Notes: a model not told the origin generated them from the letters alone. 64,000 bases of DNA from Rugosibacter aromaticivorans (GCF_000934545.1 NZ_CP010554.1:1612001-1676000); one strand, 5' to 3'; positions 53,795-63,885 are shown, numbered from the stretch's first letter. Made by a program: numbers and translations.

Positions 53795-54805
53795 ATGACC
53801 CGTCTTCCGAAGCTTTCCATCCTTGATCAAACCCCCGTGATTTCCGGTCAGCGTGTCGCTGACGCCATTGCCGCAACGGTTGACTTCGCCCAGGCAGCGG
53901 AAGCACTGGGTTATTACCGCTACTGGTGCGCCGAACATCATGGCGCCCGTAGTGTGGCCAACCCGTGCCCTGAGGTAATGATTGCCCGGCTGGCCAGCGC
54001 CACCCAGCGCATGCGTATTGGCTCGGGCGGCATCATGCTGCCGTATTACTCGTCATGGAAAGTAGCCGAGCAGTTTCTGATGCTCGAAGCGTTATTTCCG
54101 GGTCGCATTGATCTGGGCATTGGTCGCGCGCCGGGAACGGATCAACGCACCGCACGCGCTGTCTCGCCTGGCGGTTTAAGAAGCGACTTGTTCCCCCAAC
54201 AAGTGCAAGAGCTGATCTGGTTATTTACCAACACCGTGCCTGAAGGCCACGCCTACCATGGGTTGGTGATGCAGCCGGAAATTGATACGCGGCCGGAACT
54301 CTGGATGCTGGGCTCGTCCGACTTTGGTGGCGCACTGGCCGCGCATGTGGGCATCCCCTTCTGCTTTGCCCAATTTATCAACGCGCAGCATGGCGACGCG
54401 GTGGCAAAAATGTATCGCGATAATTTTCAACCGGGTTATGAGTCCGCACCACGCAGCGCCGTGGCGATTTTTGCCATCGTGGCAGACACAGAGGCCGAAG
54501 TGGCAGACCTCACCGCCGCCGTCGACTTGCGCCGTCTGTTCATGGCTTATGGGCAAAACCTGCCGGTGCCCACCATCGCCGAAGCCAAATCCGTGCAGTA
54601 TGAAGAGCGTGATCGCCAGGTGATCGCCAACGAGCGGCCACGCAGCATTATCGGCACGCCGGATCAAGTCGCTGAACGTATGCTTGCCCTGCAAGAAAAA
54701 TTTGCCACCGATGAGCTGATTATTCTCACCGTTGCCCCCAGCGTCAAAGCGCGCTTGCGCACCGCTGAACTGCTGGCTCAGGCTTTCGCGTTACCCCAAA
54801 CATGA
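53795..54805 (+). CDS. Luciferase-like (LLM-class) flavin monooxygenase
   Basis: A 336-residue TIM-barrel protein from ATG 53795. SILDQTPVISGQ at the start, AEHHGARSVANPCPEVMIAR near residue 48, GSGGIMLPYYSSWKVAEQF and DLGIGRAPGTDQRTARAV fit the MsnO8/LLM-type oxidoreductases using reduced FMN. ATGA overlap with the MFS gene shows co-translation. Substrate unknown. Confidence 0.88.
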   Translation: MTRLPKLSILDQTPVISGQRVADAIAATVDFAQAAEALGYYRYWCAEHHGARSVANPCPEVMIARLASATQRMRIGSGGIMLPYYSSWKVAEQFLMLEALFPGRIDLGIGRAPGTDQRTARAVSPGGLRSDLFPQQVQELIWLFTNTVPEGHAYHGLVMQPEIDTRPELWMLGSSDFGGALAAHVGIPFCFAQFINAQHGDAVAKMYRDNFQPGYESAPRSAVAIFAIVADTEAEVADLTAAVDLRRLFMAYGQNLPVPTIAEAKSVQYEERDRQVIANERPRSIIGTPDQVAERMLALQEKFATDELIILTVAPSVKARLRTAELLAQAFALPQT

Positions 54806-56157
54806 AAGCTTCATCTTCCCCCCTGCCGACCGGCCCACGCGCATTGATTGATGCCTCATCGCTCAGCAAATTTCAGTGGCAAACCTTTGTGCTGTGTTTT
54901 TTCGTCACGCTGTTCGATGGCTTTGACACGCAGGCCATTGCCTACACAGGCCCGGCCATTGCCAGCGCCTTTCATCTTGGCCCCAGCGAGCTCACCCCGC
55001 TTATTGTCGCGGGTACCGTTGGCATGGCGTTAGGGGCCATAAGTCTCGGCTCACTGGGCGACCGCATCGGTCGTCGCCTGACCATTCTGCTCGCCGTTTT
55101 GGTGTTCGGTATTTTTTCAGTGGCGACAGGCTTTGCCCACTCCCCCGCTGAAATTTTTCTCGCCCGCTTTTTTACCGGGCTAGGCATGGGCGGTGCGGTG
55201 CCCGCCGTGCTCTCGCTGGTGAGCGAGTTTGCCCCGGCGCGACACCGCGGACTGGTGATCACCGGGGTGTTGCTGGGCTTACCTACCGGCGCCATTGGCG
55301 GCGGCCTCTTGGGTGCGCGGCTCCTGTCGCACATCGGCTGGCAGGGAATTTTTATGGTCGGCGGCATCTTGCCGCTGGTTTATCTGCTCATTCTCTATGC
55401 GCACTTGCCTGAGTCACCCTCCTTTCTGGCCGTGCAAGACCTGCCGCGGCATCGGCAAAAAATTGCTGTTCTACTGGGCAAAATAATGCCTGCCCTTGAT
55501 AAAGCCACCCTACGAGCAGCTTCGTTCATCGCCCCCGAAAAAACTGTACGTGCCTCGTTTAGAACGCTGATCAATTCTCGGTTTTTGCGCAATACACTCG
55601 CCGTCTGGATGACCTATTTCTGCAACTGGGCCGCCTGGTTCATGCTGTTGCTGTGGCTGCCCACCGTGCTCAAAACCGCCGGGCTGCCGCCCGAACAGGC
55701 GGCCCTCGGGACGGTTATCGTCAATAGCCCGGCCATATTCTTTTGCTTGTTCATGGCGTATTACCTGCCGAAAAAACCTGTGCGTCTGCTCTTGACCACC
55801 ACACTCGCCTTTGGTATTGCCGTTGCCTTCGGGCTGGGGTTGGCAGGTAACCTCGCGGAAAACATCCACTGGGCGCTGGTATTTTTCCTCATCGGTGCAG
55901 CCGGCGTGGGCATTGGTTTGCCACAAATCGCACTCAATTATGTGGTGATCGAAGCCTACCCCACTGAGCTGCGCGCAACCGGCGCTGGCTGGGCCATCGG
56001 CATGGGACGCACGGGCTCGATCGTCGGTGCGGCGCTGGGTGGCTGGTGCCTTAAAGTGGGCGGTGTCGCTGGTTTTTATTACGCGCTTACTGTGCCGTTG
56101 CTATTGGCCCTCTTGGGCGTGCTGATGATACGCACCCAAAAAATCGCTGCAACATAA
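54802..56157 (+). CDS. MFS transporter, aromatic acid:H+ symporter type
   Basis: A 451-residue, 12-helix transporter. CFFVTLFDGFDTQAIAYTGP in helix 1 with the DGFD motif, LGDRIGRRLTILLAVLVFG, and LPTGAIGGGLLGARLL, plus RATGAGWAIGMGRTGSIVGA near the end, match the AAHS branch (PcaK, BenK, VanK). It probably imports an aromatic acid. Coupled to the LLM gene. Confidence 0.9.
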   Translation: MKASSSPLPTGPRALIDASSLSKFQWQTFVLCFFVTLFDGFDTQAIAYTGPAIASAFHLGPSELTPLIVAGTVGMALGAISLGSLGDRIGRRLTILLAVLVFGIFSVATGFAHSPAEIFLARFFTGLGMGGAVPAVLSLVSEFAPARHRGLVITGVLLGLPTGAIGGGLLGARLLSHIGWQGIFMVGGILPLVYLLILYAHLPESPSFLAVQDLPRHRQKIAVLLGKIMPALDKATLRAASFIAPEKTVRASFRTLINSRFLRNTLAVWMTYFCNWAAWFMLLLWLPTVLKTAGLPPEQAALGTVIVNSPAIFFCLFMAYYLPKKPVRLLLTTTLAFGIAVAFGLGLAGNLAENIHWALVFFLIGAAGVGIGLPQIALNYVVIEAYPTELRATGAGWAIGMGRTGSIVGAALGGWCLKVGGVAGFYYALTVPLLLALLGVLMIRTQKIAAT

Positions 56158-56215
56158 AGCGTGCAACTGGAACACTTGATCAAATTATTCCTTGCACACC
56201 GCGTCGATATCGCAT

Positions 56216-56243
56216 CACCGTATCACCAGCGCCGACTTTTTTA
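56216..56243 (+). repeat. Dispersed repeat copy 14, minimal form
   Basis: CACCGTATCACCAGC joined to GCCGACTTTTTTAA, between the MFS gene and cydA. One of the cleanest minimal copies. Confidence 0.83.
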
Positions 56244-56289
56244 AGCGCATAATGTTTTTTATTTTTAGCAGGAAAAGGCGGCCAGACCT

Positions 56290-57630
56290 ATGGAATCACT
56301 AGATCCCATTGTATTAGCGCGCATCCAGTTTGCGGCCAATATGTCCTTTCATATCCTCTTTCCGACGATCAGCATTGGCATGGGTTGGTTTTTGCTGTTC
56401 TTTAAAATCCGCTTTGTCGCCACAAAACAATCCCACTGGATGGATGCCTATCAATTTTGGGTCAAGATATTTGCGCTGACTTTTGCACTGGGTGTGGTCA
56501 GCGGCATCACCATGAGTTTTCAGTTTGGCACTAACTGGCCGGGTTTCATGAACACCGTCGGGAATGTGGCAGGCCCTCTGCTCGCTTATGAAGTTTTAAC
56601 GGCATTCTTTTTAGAAGCCACCATGCTGGGCATCATGCTATTTGGTCGAGGGCGTGTGAGCGAAAGCGTCCATACGGCAGCCACCTTCCTGGTTGCTGCC
56701 GGTACCACAACCTCTGCATTTTGGATTTTGGCACTCAACTCGTGGATGCATACGCCCGCAGGCTACGAGATGATCAACGGACAAGCCCATGTCACCAGTT
56801 GGCTGGAGGTTATTTTTAACCCTTCGTTCATCTATCGCCTGACCCACATGCTCATTGCCTCAGGGTTAACAGTCGCATTTTTGCTCACAGGCATTAGCGC
56901 GTACCGCTGGCTGAAAAATGACAAAGCCAGGGACGTCATGGCAACGTTACGGACGGGCGTGTTTGTGGCCGCTATCCTGATCCCCCTGCAAATTATCGTA
57001 GGCGACCTGCATGGCCTCAATACGCTTGAGCATGAGCCCGCAAAAATTGCGGCGATGGAAGGCCTCTGGGACACGCAAACAGGTGCACCTGCCGTGCTTA
57101 TCGCTATTCCCGACGCTGCAACGCAGTCCAATCATTATGAGTTAGCCATTCCCAAACTCGCCTCTTTTTACCTGACCCATGATTGGAATGGCGAGATCAA
57201 GGGCATCAAGGCATTCGGTGATCAACACCCACCCGTCGCCCCTATTTTCTTTGCCTTCAGGATGATGGTGGGGGTTGGCCTGCTGATGCTTGCGGTCAGT
57301 TGGTTCGTGGTGTGGCAAATCCGCACCAGGAAAGATATCAATGTGCTGTCGGCAAAAATGCTGGTGGCGATGACCTTTGCTGGGTGGGTTGCACTGGAGT
57401 CGGGTTGGTATGTGACCGAAATTGGCAGGCAGCCTTGGCTGGTTTATGGCGTGCTGACCACGGCACAGGCTGCTTCTGCCGTGCCCGCTAAAAACATTGC
57501 CCTTACCTTGGCAATCTACCTCTCGCTCTATGTCGCTTTATTAACCTCTTATATTTCCGTGATTTTTCATTTAGCCAATAAAGCCACCCACAAAAACGAT
57601 CTTACCGAACAGCATCTGCAAGGAGCATAA
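56290..57630 (+). CDS. cydA: Cytochrome bd-type quinol oxidase subunit I
   Basis: A 446-residue membrane protein from ATG 56290. RIQFAANMSFHILFPTISIG holds the haem ligand His21; FQFGTNWPGF, EATMLGIMLFGRGRVSE, SFIYRLTHMLIASG with the second haem-ligand region, and GDLHGLNTLEHEPAKIAAME follow. The Q loop is short and the protein is shorter than E. coli CydA, as in cyanide-insensitive CioA forms. It oxidises quinol and reduces O2 with high affinity. Confidence 0.93.
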   Translation: MESLDPIVLARIQFAANMSFHILFPTISIGMGWFLLFFKIRFVATKQSHWMDAYQFWVKIFALTFALGVVSGITMSFQFGTNWPGFMNTVGNVAGPLLAYEVLTAFFLEATMLGIMLFGRGRVSESVHTAATFLVAAGTTTSAFWILALNSWMHTPAGYEMINGQAHVTSWLEVIFNPSFIYRLTHMLIASGLTVAFLLTGISAYRWLKNDKARDVMATLRTGVFVAAILIPLQIIVGDLHGLNTLEHEPAKIAAMEGLWDTQTGAPAVLIAIPDAATQSNHYELAIPKLASFYLTHDWNGEIKGIKAFGDQHPPVAPIFFAFRMMVGVGLLMLAVSWFVVWQIRTRKDINVLSAKMLVAMTFAGWVALESGWYVTEIGRQPWLVYGVLTTAQAASAVPAKNIALTLAIYLSLYVALLTSYISVIFHLANKATHKNDLTEQHLQGA

Positions 57631-57631
57631 C

Positions 57632-58666
57632 ATGTCTGAATTTGGGGTAAATCTGCTCATACAAGCCGGCTGGCTACCGTTGGTGTTTGCCCTGGTGATG
57701 GCGCTCTCAATCCTGGCGTATGTGATTTTGGATGGATACGATCTCGGCGTTGGCATGCTGCTCAGAAAAGCCGATGACATCAATCAAAAAAACACCATGA
57801 TTTCCAGCATCAGTCCCTTTTGGGACGCCAATGAAACGTGGTTAGTGCTGGGCATTGGCATCTTGTTGGTCGCCTTTCCATTGGCGCACGGTGTGATCCT
57901 GGGTGCTCTGTATTTACCCGTTGCATTAATGCTCGTCGCCTTAACCCTGCGTGGCGTGGCCTTTGATTTTCGTGTGAAAGCAAAAGCACACCATCAACCG
58001 CTTTGGGATCACGTTTTTTATGCCGGTTCGCTGCTCGCATCCTGGTCGCAAGGTTTCATGCTGGGCCAATTCATCACGGGATTTCGAGAAGAATTAAGCA
58101 GCTATCTATTCAGCGCGCTCATTGGCTTTTGCTTGATCGCCGGATACCGCTTGTTAGGGGCTGGTTGGTTGATCATGAAAACCGAAGGTCCTTTGCAATA
58201 TAAGGCAGTGAAATGGGCCAAGGGAAGCCTGTGGCTGACAGCGGCAGGCGTGTTGGCCATATCAGCCGCAACACCCTGGGTCAGCTCCCGAATTTTTGAC
58301 AAATGGTTCAGTTTCCCGAATGTGTTGATGCTGCTCCCCATCCCCGCCATGACGCTGGTTTTATTCGGTGTTATCGCGCGGAGCCTGGCGCGTCTGCCCG
58401 TCAGATTTGCGCAAAACAATCAGTATGGCGCATCTGTTCCCTTTGCCTGCACGGTTGGCATTTTCCTGCTCTCCTTTTATGGTTTGGCCTATAGCATTTT
58501 TCCCTGGCTGGTCATTGATCGCATGACGATTTGGCAGGCTGCAAGTGCACCCGAATCCCTATTATTCATTTTCTATGGCGTCGTCGTCGTGTTTCCTGTG
58601 ATCATTGGATACACCGTTTATGCTTATCGCGTTTTCTGGGGCAAAGCCACTACGCTCAGCTATTAG
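57632..58666 (+). CDS. cydB: Cytochrome bd-type quinol oxidase subunit II
   Basis: A 344-residue, eight-to-nine helix protein. SILAYVILDGYDLGVGMLL near residue 25 and SPFWDANETWLVLGIGILLVAFPLAH near 65 are CydB hallmarks. It starts one base after cydA. No cydX-like small ORF follows; its end overlaps the cobD gene on the other strand by 11 bases. Confidence 0.93.
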   Translation: MSEFGVNLLIQAGWLPLVFALVMALSILAYVILDGYDLGVGMLLRKADDINQKNTMISSISPFWDANETWLVLGIGILLVAFPLAHGVILGALYLPVALMLVALTLRGVAFDFRVKAKAHHQPLWDHVFYAGSLLASWSQGFMLGQFITGFREELSSYLFSALIGFCLIAGYRLLGAGWLIMKTEGPLQYKAVKWAKGSLWLTAAGVLAISAATPWVSSRIFDKWFSFPNVLMLLPIPAMTLVLFGVIARSLARLPVRFAQNNQYGASVPFACTVGIFLLSFYGLAYSIFPWLVIDRMTIWQAASAPESLLFIFYGVVVVFPVIIGYTVYAYRVFWGKATTLSY

Positions 58667-59663
58667 CGGGGCAACCGCACTGTCCCAGGGCATTTTCCAG
58701 GCGCGCCCAGGCTGCTTCACTTTCCGGCAGACCGAAGCGCAGCGCGGAAGGTTCTGCAAAATAGCGCACGAGGATGCCGCGCTGCGCGAGGCGTTCATAC
58801 AGCGCTACGGCATCGTTGTATTGCACATACTGAAATAACGCTGTGTCGCCGTTGGGCGGCAAACCATTTGTCGTGAGCAGTGTGGCAAGGCGCCCGCTCG
58901 CAGCGCGCAATTTCTCTTTCTGCGCGGCCTGCCACGCCGTATCACCAAAGCCGGCTTTTGCAATCAAGCGCGCAGGATGCGCCAGCGGCCACGGGCCGAG
59001 CGCTTCTTGCAAACGCGCCAACAACGCAGGAGCGGCGATGCAAAAACCGACGCGTGCCCCCGCCAGACCAAAGAATTTTCCAAGAGAGCGTAAAACGATC
59101 AGATTTTCAGCACCTGCCATTCCGGCCATGTTCGCCAGCGAATTCTCGTCATCGACATCGGCAAAGGCTTCATCGACAATCAGCCAGCCGTGATGTTCTG
59201 ACAGCCGCCGGGCCAGGGCAAGCAGCACCGCGCGAGAAAAGCAGCGGCCGTCAGGATTATTCGGATTGGCCAGCATAATCACGTCTACCGCGTCACCGTC
59301 TTGTTTCAGTAAATCTTCCGCCGCGCATTCAATCACCCGGTGCCCCGCTGCCCGCCAAGCCGGGACATATTCGCCATAACTCGGGGCGAGCACGGCCACT
59401 GTGCCTGCCGAACGCAAGCGCGGCAAGGCAAGAATCGCCGCTTGCGAGCCATTCAGCGGCAAAATGTTTGCTGCGCCATAATAGTTCTGCGCGGCGTCAA
59501 CCAGGCCATCGTCATCCTCGGGCAAACGTTGCCAGGCCGATAAGGGAATCTCCGGCACCGGGTAAGGCCATGGGGCGATACCGGTGGATAGATCAACCCA
59601 ATCAGCCAGCGCGATACCGTAATGCTGACTCGCCACACGCAAGCGGCCGCCATGTTCAAGCAT
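58656..59663 (-). CDS. cobD: Threonine-phosphate decarboxylase
   Basis: A 335-residue PLP enzyme (CobD in Salmonella, CobC in Pseudomonas naming). HGGRLRVASQHYGI at the start, LPLNGSQAAILALPRL, MLANPNNPDGRCFSRAVLL, IVDEAFADVDDENS and the PLP-lysine region VLRSLGKFFGLAGARVGF are present. It makes (R)-1-amino-2-propanol phosphate, the B12 linker. It overlaps cbiB by eight bases. Confidence 0.93.
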   Translation of the reverse strand: MLEHGGRLRVASQHYGIALADWVDLSTGIAPWPYPVPEIPLSAWQRLPEDDDGLVDAAQNYYGAANILPLNGSQAAILALPRLRSAGTVAVLAPSYGEYVPAWRAAGHRVIECAAEDLLKQDGDAVDVIMLANPNNPDGRCFSRAVLLALARRLSEHHGWLIVDEAFADVDDENSLANMAGMAGAENLIVLRSLGKFFGLAGARVGFCIAAPALLARLQEALGPWPLAHPARLIAKAGFGDTAWQAAQKEKLRAASGRLATLLTTNGLPPNGDTALFQYVQYNDAVALYERLAQRGILVRYFAEPSALRFGLPESEAAWARLENALGQCGCPANS

Positions 59664-60675
59664 GATTAATCACCGCAACTATCGTAATAAATATCGTAAC
59701 CACAGCCACCCAAACCCACTGTCCACGAACAACCAGCGCCAGCGCACGCTGGATATGAACCGCATTCGCCGTCTCACCATCCGCTACGGCGAGGAGAGCG
59801 TTTCTTGCTCGACCGCCTTCTAGCGCAGTTGCTTTACCAGCGCCGACCTTTGGCCGCATCTCGTACTCGCCGTGATACATCGCCGCACCGCCGAGCTGCA
59901 CGCCAATCGCCCCCGCGCCCGCAGCAATCACCGGCCCGGCATTCGGGCTGGCCCAGGCGCCCGCCTGCGTGCGCCAACACACCAGCGCCGTGCGTGTGTC
60001 GCCAAGCACAGCATAGGTCAGCGCTGTCAGCCGCGCCGGAATCAAATTCAGCATATCGTCGATGCGCGCTGCCGCCCAGCCGAAATAAATCCGCCGCGTG
60101 TCTTTATAACCCCACATCGCATCCAATGTATTAGCCAAGCGAAACAGCAGCGCACCCGCACCGCCGGCAATACAAAACCAGAACAGCGCACCAAACACGG
60201 CATCGTTGCCATTTTCCAAAATCGATTCGACGGCGGCGCGGGCAACGCCTTCATCATCAAGCGATGATGTATCGCGCGACACCATCCAGCCGACATGTGC
60301 GCGCGCCGCGGCGAGATCATTCGCGGCCAGATCGCGGGCAACCTGCTCGCCGTGCTGAACAAGGCTACGCGCACCCAGCGCGAAATAAAGCAGCGCAATA
60401 TCCACCGCACCACCCCACGTTTGCCGCCCGCAAAAAATCGCCAGCGCCGCTATCAACGCAACAACGGGCACCACCAGCAACAACCAGCCCAGCAAGCCGC
60501 GTACGCGGTTGAACAACGGATGCCCCGGCGCACCTTGCCGCAGAAGACTTTCGACTCGATTAGCCACCGCGCCAAACCCGACCAGCGGATGAAAACGACG
60601 CGGCTCACCAAGCAGGCGATCAAGCAAAACACCAGCCGCCATCGCCACAGGCAAGGCGGGAAAAATATCCAGCAT
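59656..60675 (-). CDS. cbiB: Adenosylcobinamide-phosphate synthase
   Basis: A 339-residue membrane enzyme, preferring ATG 60675 ([20 protein letters not shown]). [36 protein letters not shown], the [17 protein letters not shown] motif, and [19 protein letters not shown] match CbiB/CobD(Ps). After YHGEYEMRP comes [17 protein letters not shown], whose first part is an antisense dispersed repeat; relatives run straight to the last helices. It attaches aminopropanol to adenosylcobyric acid. Confidence 0.92.
   Translation of the reverse strand: MLDIFPALPVAMAAGVLLDRLLGEPRRFHPLVGFGAVANRVESLLRQGAPGHPLFNRVRGLLGWLLLVVPVVALIAALAIFCGRQTWGGAVDIALLYFALGARSLVQHGEQVARDLAANDLAAARAHVGWMVSRDTSSLDDEGVARAAVESILENGNDAVFGALFWFCIAGGAGALLFRLANTLDAMWGYKDTRRIYFGWAAARIDDMLNLIPARLTALTYAVLGDTRTALVCWRTQAGAWASPNAGPVIAAGAGAIGVQLGGAAMYHGEYEMRPKVGAGKATALEGGRARNALLAVADGETANAVHIQRALALVVRGQWVWVAVVTIFITIVAVINHA
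59828..59852 (+). repeat. Dispersed repeat copy 15, antisense inside cbiB
   Basis: GTTGCTTTACCAGC then GCCGACCTTTG on the plus strand; cbiB reads it as KVGAGKATA. It is more diverged than the moeA copy. Confidence 0.7.
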
Positions 60676-60774
60676 GGGATAATCGGAATATGAAGAAAAC
60701 AGCCACGAATTGTAACGACCTCGCGACACATCCCATCCATTCCGACCTTCAGACAGAACAAATTAGTCACCTCC

Positions 60775-60876
60775 CCCTCCCGGAGGGGGAGGTCGGGAGG
60801 GGGAGCACATTGTTTCCCCAAAGGGATGCGCATGCGCATCCCCTCCCGGAGGGGGAGGTCGGGAGGGGGAGCACAT
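60775..60876 (+). repeat. Pair of GC-rich 36-bp repeats in the cobQ leader
   Basis: Units at 60775-60810 and 60841-60876 begin CCCTCCCGGAGGGGGAGGTC and end GGGAGGGGGAGCACAT. Each contains a CCTCCCGGAGG-type palindrome. Between them lies the perfect palindrome GGGATGCGCATGCGCATCCC (60823-60842). These lie before the cobQ start, although the upstream frame is open through them. Confidence 0.82.
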
Positions 60877-60885
60877 CGAGCCGCA

Positions 60886-60916
60886 ATGAGGGAAGTAGCT
60901 TGGCTACTTCCCTCAT
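60886..60916 (+). promoter_or_regulatory. Hairpin covering the cobQ start codon
   Basis: ATGAGGGAAGTAGC (60886-60899) pairs perfectly with GCTACTTCCCTCAT (60903-60916), with a 3-base TTG loop. The second arm takes in the first two bases of the cobQ ATG, so the stem would block ribosome access. Confidence 0.65.
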
Positions 60917-62387
60917 GATTCAAGGTTGTACGTCGGACGCAGGCAAGACCACCCTCGTTGCTGCCCTGTGCCGCGTTCTCCATCGCCGTGGTGTGAAGGT
61001 CGCGCCGTTCAAGCCGCAAAACATGGCCTTGAATTCCGCCGTCACCAGTGATGGCGGCGAGATTGGCCGCGCGCAGGCCTTGCAAGCGCAGGCTGCTGGC
61101 ATCGCGCCACGCATTGACTTCAATCCCGTGTTACTCAAACCCACGACAGACCGCCGCGCCCAGGTGATCATTCACGGCCATGCGATAGATACGCTAGATG
61201 CACGTGCTTATCACGACTACAAACGCGTGGCCATGACTGCCGTGATGCAAAGCTGGCAACGGCTGGTGGAAGAATTCGACTGTGTGATTGTTGAAGGCGC
61301 CGGGAGCCCTGCAGAAATCAATTTGCGTGATCGCGATATCGCCAACATGGGCTTTGCCGAGGCCGCCGACGTGCCGGTGATTTTGATTGCCGATATCGAT
61401 CGCGGGGGCGTTTTCGCCCATCTGGTCGGCACGCTGGAACTGCTCTCACCCAGCGAGCAAGCACGCGTGAAAGGCTTTGTCATCAACCGTTTTCGCGGCG
61501 ACATCCGTCTGCTCGAATCGGGCCTTGAGTGGTTGGAGGCGCGCACCGGCAAGCCCGTATTCGGTGTGCTGCCGTATCTGCATGGCCTGATGCTGGATGC
61601 GGAAGATGCCATCGCTACGGAAAGCCATGCCAAAACCAACACGCGTCTGAAAGCTGTTGCCATCGCTTATCCGCGTTGCTCGAACCACAATGATCTTGAC
61701 CCGCTGCGCCTGCATCCGGAAGTTGACTTCACCTGGCTTGCCCCCGAACAAGCGTTGCCGCCATGCGATTTGATTGTGCTCCCCGGCTCAAAAGCAGTGC
61801 AAGCAGATTTAAACTGGTTGCGCGAACAAGGCCATGACATTGCCATAGAGCGTCATTTACGCTACGGCGGCAAACTCATCGGTCTTTGCGGCGGTTTTCA
61901 AATGCTGGGGCAAATGTTGCATGACCCACAGGGGCTGGAAGGCTTGCCCAACAGCCAGCCGGGCCTGGGCCTGCTGGCGATGGAGACCACGCTGAAAGCA
62001 GAAAAGCAGTTGCGTAATGTCACTGGCTGCTTGCAACTCTCTGGCAACCCTGTCATGGTGGGCTATGAAATTCATATGGGTGTAACACAAGGACAAGGCG
62101 AAGCGTTGCAAAACCCCGCCGTGCGCTTTAGCGATGGCCGCCAGGATGGCGTCATTTCAACTGACAAGAAAATCTTCGCCACCTACTGTCACGGCCTGTT
62201 CGATCAACCAGAAGCGCTGACTGCACTCCTTGCCTGGGCTGGCATGAAGGATGCCGACCCGGTTGACTTCATTGCACGCCGCGAAGCGGATATTGACCGA
62301 CTGGCCGATGCTGTAGAAACCGCGCTCGACTGGGAAAAACTCGGCGCTAGCATGACGCTGCCCAAAATCACGCTGCCGGGCTTTTAA
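60915..62387 (+). CDS. cobQ: Adenosylcobyric acid synthase
   Basis: A 490-residue CobQ/CbiP from ATG 60915 ([20 protein letters not shown]), the usual length; the longer frame upstream is repeat-derived. [20 protein letters not shown] near residue 40, [20 protein letters not shown] near 125, [18 protein letters not shown] near 160, and the GATase [13 protein letters not shown] near 325 are seen. It amidates four side chains of the corrin ring. It converges with cobU and overlaps it by 20 bases. Confidence 0.95.
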   Translation: MIQGCTSDAGKTTLVAALCRVLHRRGVKVAPFKPQNMALNSAVTSDGGEIGRAQALQAQAAGIAPRIDFNPVLLKPTTDRRAQVIIHGHAIDTLDARAYHDYKRVAMTAVMQSWQRLVEEFDCVIVEGAGSPAEINLRDRDIANMGFAEAADVPVILIADIDRGGVFAHLVGTLELLSPSEQARVKGFVINRFRGDIRLLESGLEWLEARTGKPVFGVLPYLHGLMLDAEDAIATESHAKTNTRLKAVAIAYPRCSNHNDLDPLRLHPEVDFTWLAPEQALPPCDLIVLPGSKAVQADLNWLREQGHDIAIERHLRYGGKLIGLCGGFQMLGQMLHDPQGLEGLPNSQPGLGLLAMETTLKAEKQLRNVTGCLQLSGNPVMVGYEIHMGVTQGQGEALQNPAVRFSDGRQDGVISTDKKIFATYCHGLFDQPEALTALLAWAGMKDADPVDFIARREADIDRLADAVETALDWEKLGASMTLPKITLPGF

Positions 62388-62928
62388 GCTCCAGCGGCAA
62401 ACCCGCCGCAACAAACGTCACGCGATCCGCCAACGTCGCCACCCGCTGGTTCAGGCGCCCGGCTTCATCAACAAAACGACGCGTAATTTCACCCAGCGGA
62501 ATAATGCCCAACCCCACTTCGTTACTCACCAGAATCACGCGACCGGGAAGCTGTGGCAAGACAGTAAACAGCGCTACGGTTTCCTGTGTCAGCCACTCGT
62601 CGCGCTGTTTATCAGCGTTACCAGCATGCGCAAATAAAAGATTGGATAGCCACAAGGTCAGGCAATCCACTAACAAGCAACGGTCAGGGGCGGCATGCTT
62701 TTTGAGCACAGTGACCAACTGCAACGGCTCTTCCACCAGAAGCCAGTCGGCTGGCCGCCGTGCCTGATGATGAGCAATGCGCTCGACCATTTCTGCATCC
62801 TTCGCCTGGGCTGTAGCAATATAAATCACTGCACGCTGTGATGCTTCTGCACGCTGTGATGCTTCTGCACGCTGTTCTGCCAGCGCGCTCTTGCCCGAAC
62901 GGGCACCACCGATGATGAGTTCTACCAT
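62368..62928 (-). CDS. cobU: Adenosylcobinamide kinase / guanylyltransferase
   Basis: A 186-residue CobU/CobP from ATG 62928. The P-loop [20 protein letters not shown] is at residue 3. [13 protein letters not shown] and [20 protein letters not shown] are the other hallmarks. Just after the P-loop helix, an 18-base tandem repeat gives [13 protein letters not shown], about two units more than needed. It phosphorylates adenosylcobinamide and adds GMP. No cobS or cobT is adjacent. Confidence 0.94.
   Translation of the reverse strand: MVELIIGGARSGKSALAEQRAEASQRAEASQRAVIYIATAQAKDAEMVERIAHHQARRPADWLLVEEPLQLVTVLKKHAAPDRCLLVDCLTLWLSNLLFAHAGNADKQRDEWLTQETVALFTVLPQLPGRVILVSNEVGLGIIPLGEITRRFVDEAGRLNQRVATLADRVTFVAAGLPLELKSPAA
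62831..62878 (-). repeat. 18-bp in-frame tandem repeat inside cobU
   Basis: GCACGCTGTGATGCTTCT occurs at 62831-62848 and 62849-62866, with a partial third copy to 62878. It is a multiple of three, so copy-number change would keep the frame. Confidence 0.85.
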
Positions 62929-62988
62929 CCATATATTATCGCCTATTGGTATAGTGCACGATAATTCAAGAATCATACGGAGAAAATA

Positions 62989-63846
62989 ATGGATAGCAAG
63001 CAGGACCAAATACGCACCGGCAGTTTTAACACCTCCTTTCACGAAAGCGGGGCACCGGATGCCGCACCCATCTTATTGCTCCATGGCTCGGGACCGGGTG
63101 CGAACGCGATGTCCAACTGGCAGTTCGCTCTGCCTTTTCTGGGTGAAACTTATCACTGCTTTGCGCCCGACCTTGCGGGGTTTGGACTCAGCACCTACCC
63201 GAATCCGCCACAAGGCGCCGCTGCCTGGATAGAAATCTGGGTTGCGCAGATGGTTGCTTTTCTTGATGCACTGAATCTGGAAAAAGTGCACCTGGTGGGA
63301 AATTCCATGGGCGGTGGCGTGGCCATGCATTTGGTGAATCGTTACCCAAACCGCTTTGATCATGTCGTGTTAATGGGAGCGGTGGGCGCGCCCTTTACCG
63401 CGACCGAAGGCTTAAAGCGCGGCTGGGGTTATTACACCAAGGGCACCAAGGAAGAACTGGCTTTTCTGGTGCGCAAGTTTTTGCATAATCCGGATATCCT
63501 CGGCGGCGATGTGGATGCCATCGCGGAAAATCGCTATCAGTTCGTGATGCAGGACAGCGTACGCCTTCAGTTCGAGGCGATGTTCCCGGGTGACACGCAA
63601 ACGCATATTGACGCCTTTGTTCTGCCGCCCGAAAAATTACAAAAAATTACCAACCCCATACTGGCCACTCATGCGCGGGAGGATTTCTTCATCCCGCTCA
63701 CAACATCCGAATACATGGTCAAGCACCTGCCTCGCGCACAACTGCACGTGTTCAGCCAGTGCGGCCATTGGATACAAATCGAACAGCGCAAGGCCTTTAA
63801 CAATCTGGTAAAATTATTTTTTGATGGCGGCTTGGATCAAGCGTGA
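62989..63846 (+). CDS. Meta-cleavage-product hydrolase
   Basis: A 285-residue alpha/beta hydrolase. ILLLHGSGPGANAMSNWQFA near residue 28, the nucleophile elbow HLVGNSMGGGVAMHL near 105, and THAREDFFIPL and SQCGHWIQIEQ for the Asp and His are seen. The GSGPGA and GNSMGG motifs are typical of BphD/HsaD/TodF-type C-C bond hydrolases of ring-fission products. Start at ATG 62989, divergent from cobU. Likely catabolic, with the flavoprotein gene downstream. Confidence 0.9.
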   Translation: MDSKQDQIRTGSFNTSFHESGAPDAAPILLLHGSGPGANAMSNWQFALPFLGETYHCFAPDLAGFGLSTYPNPPQGAAAWIEIWVAQMVAFLDALNLEKVHLVGNSMGGGVAMHLVNRYPNRFDHVVLMGAVGAPFTATEGLKRGWGYYTKGTKEELAFLVRKFLHNPDILGGDVDAIAENRYQFVMQDSVRLQFEAMFPGDTQTHIDAFVLPPEKLQKITNPILATHAREDFFIPLTTSEYMVKHLPRAQLHVFSQCGHWIQIEQRKAFNNLVKLFFDGGLDQA

Positions 63847-63885
63847 CGCTACCGAACTCTCTCTTTCATCCTTATTAAAAAAATC

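Noticed and set aside
60690..60914. Longer CobQ starting at 60690
   Set aside because: The upstream frame translates GC-rich repeats ([11 protein letters not shown] twice); normal CobQ begins at 60915.
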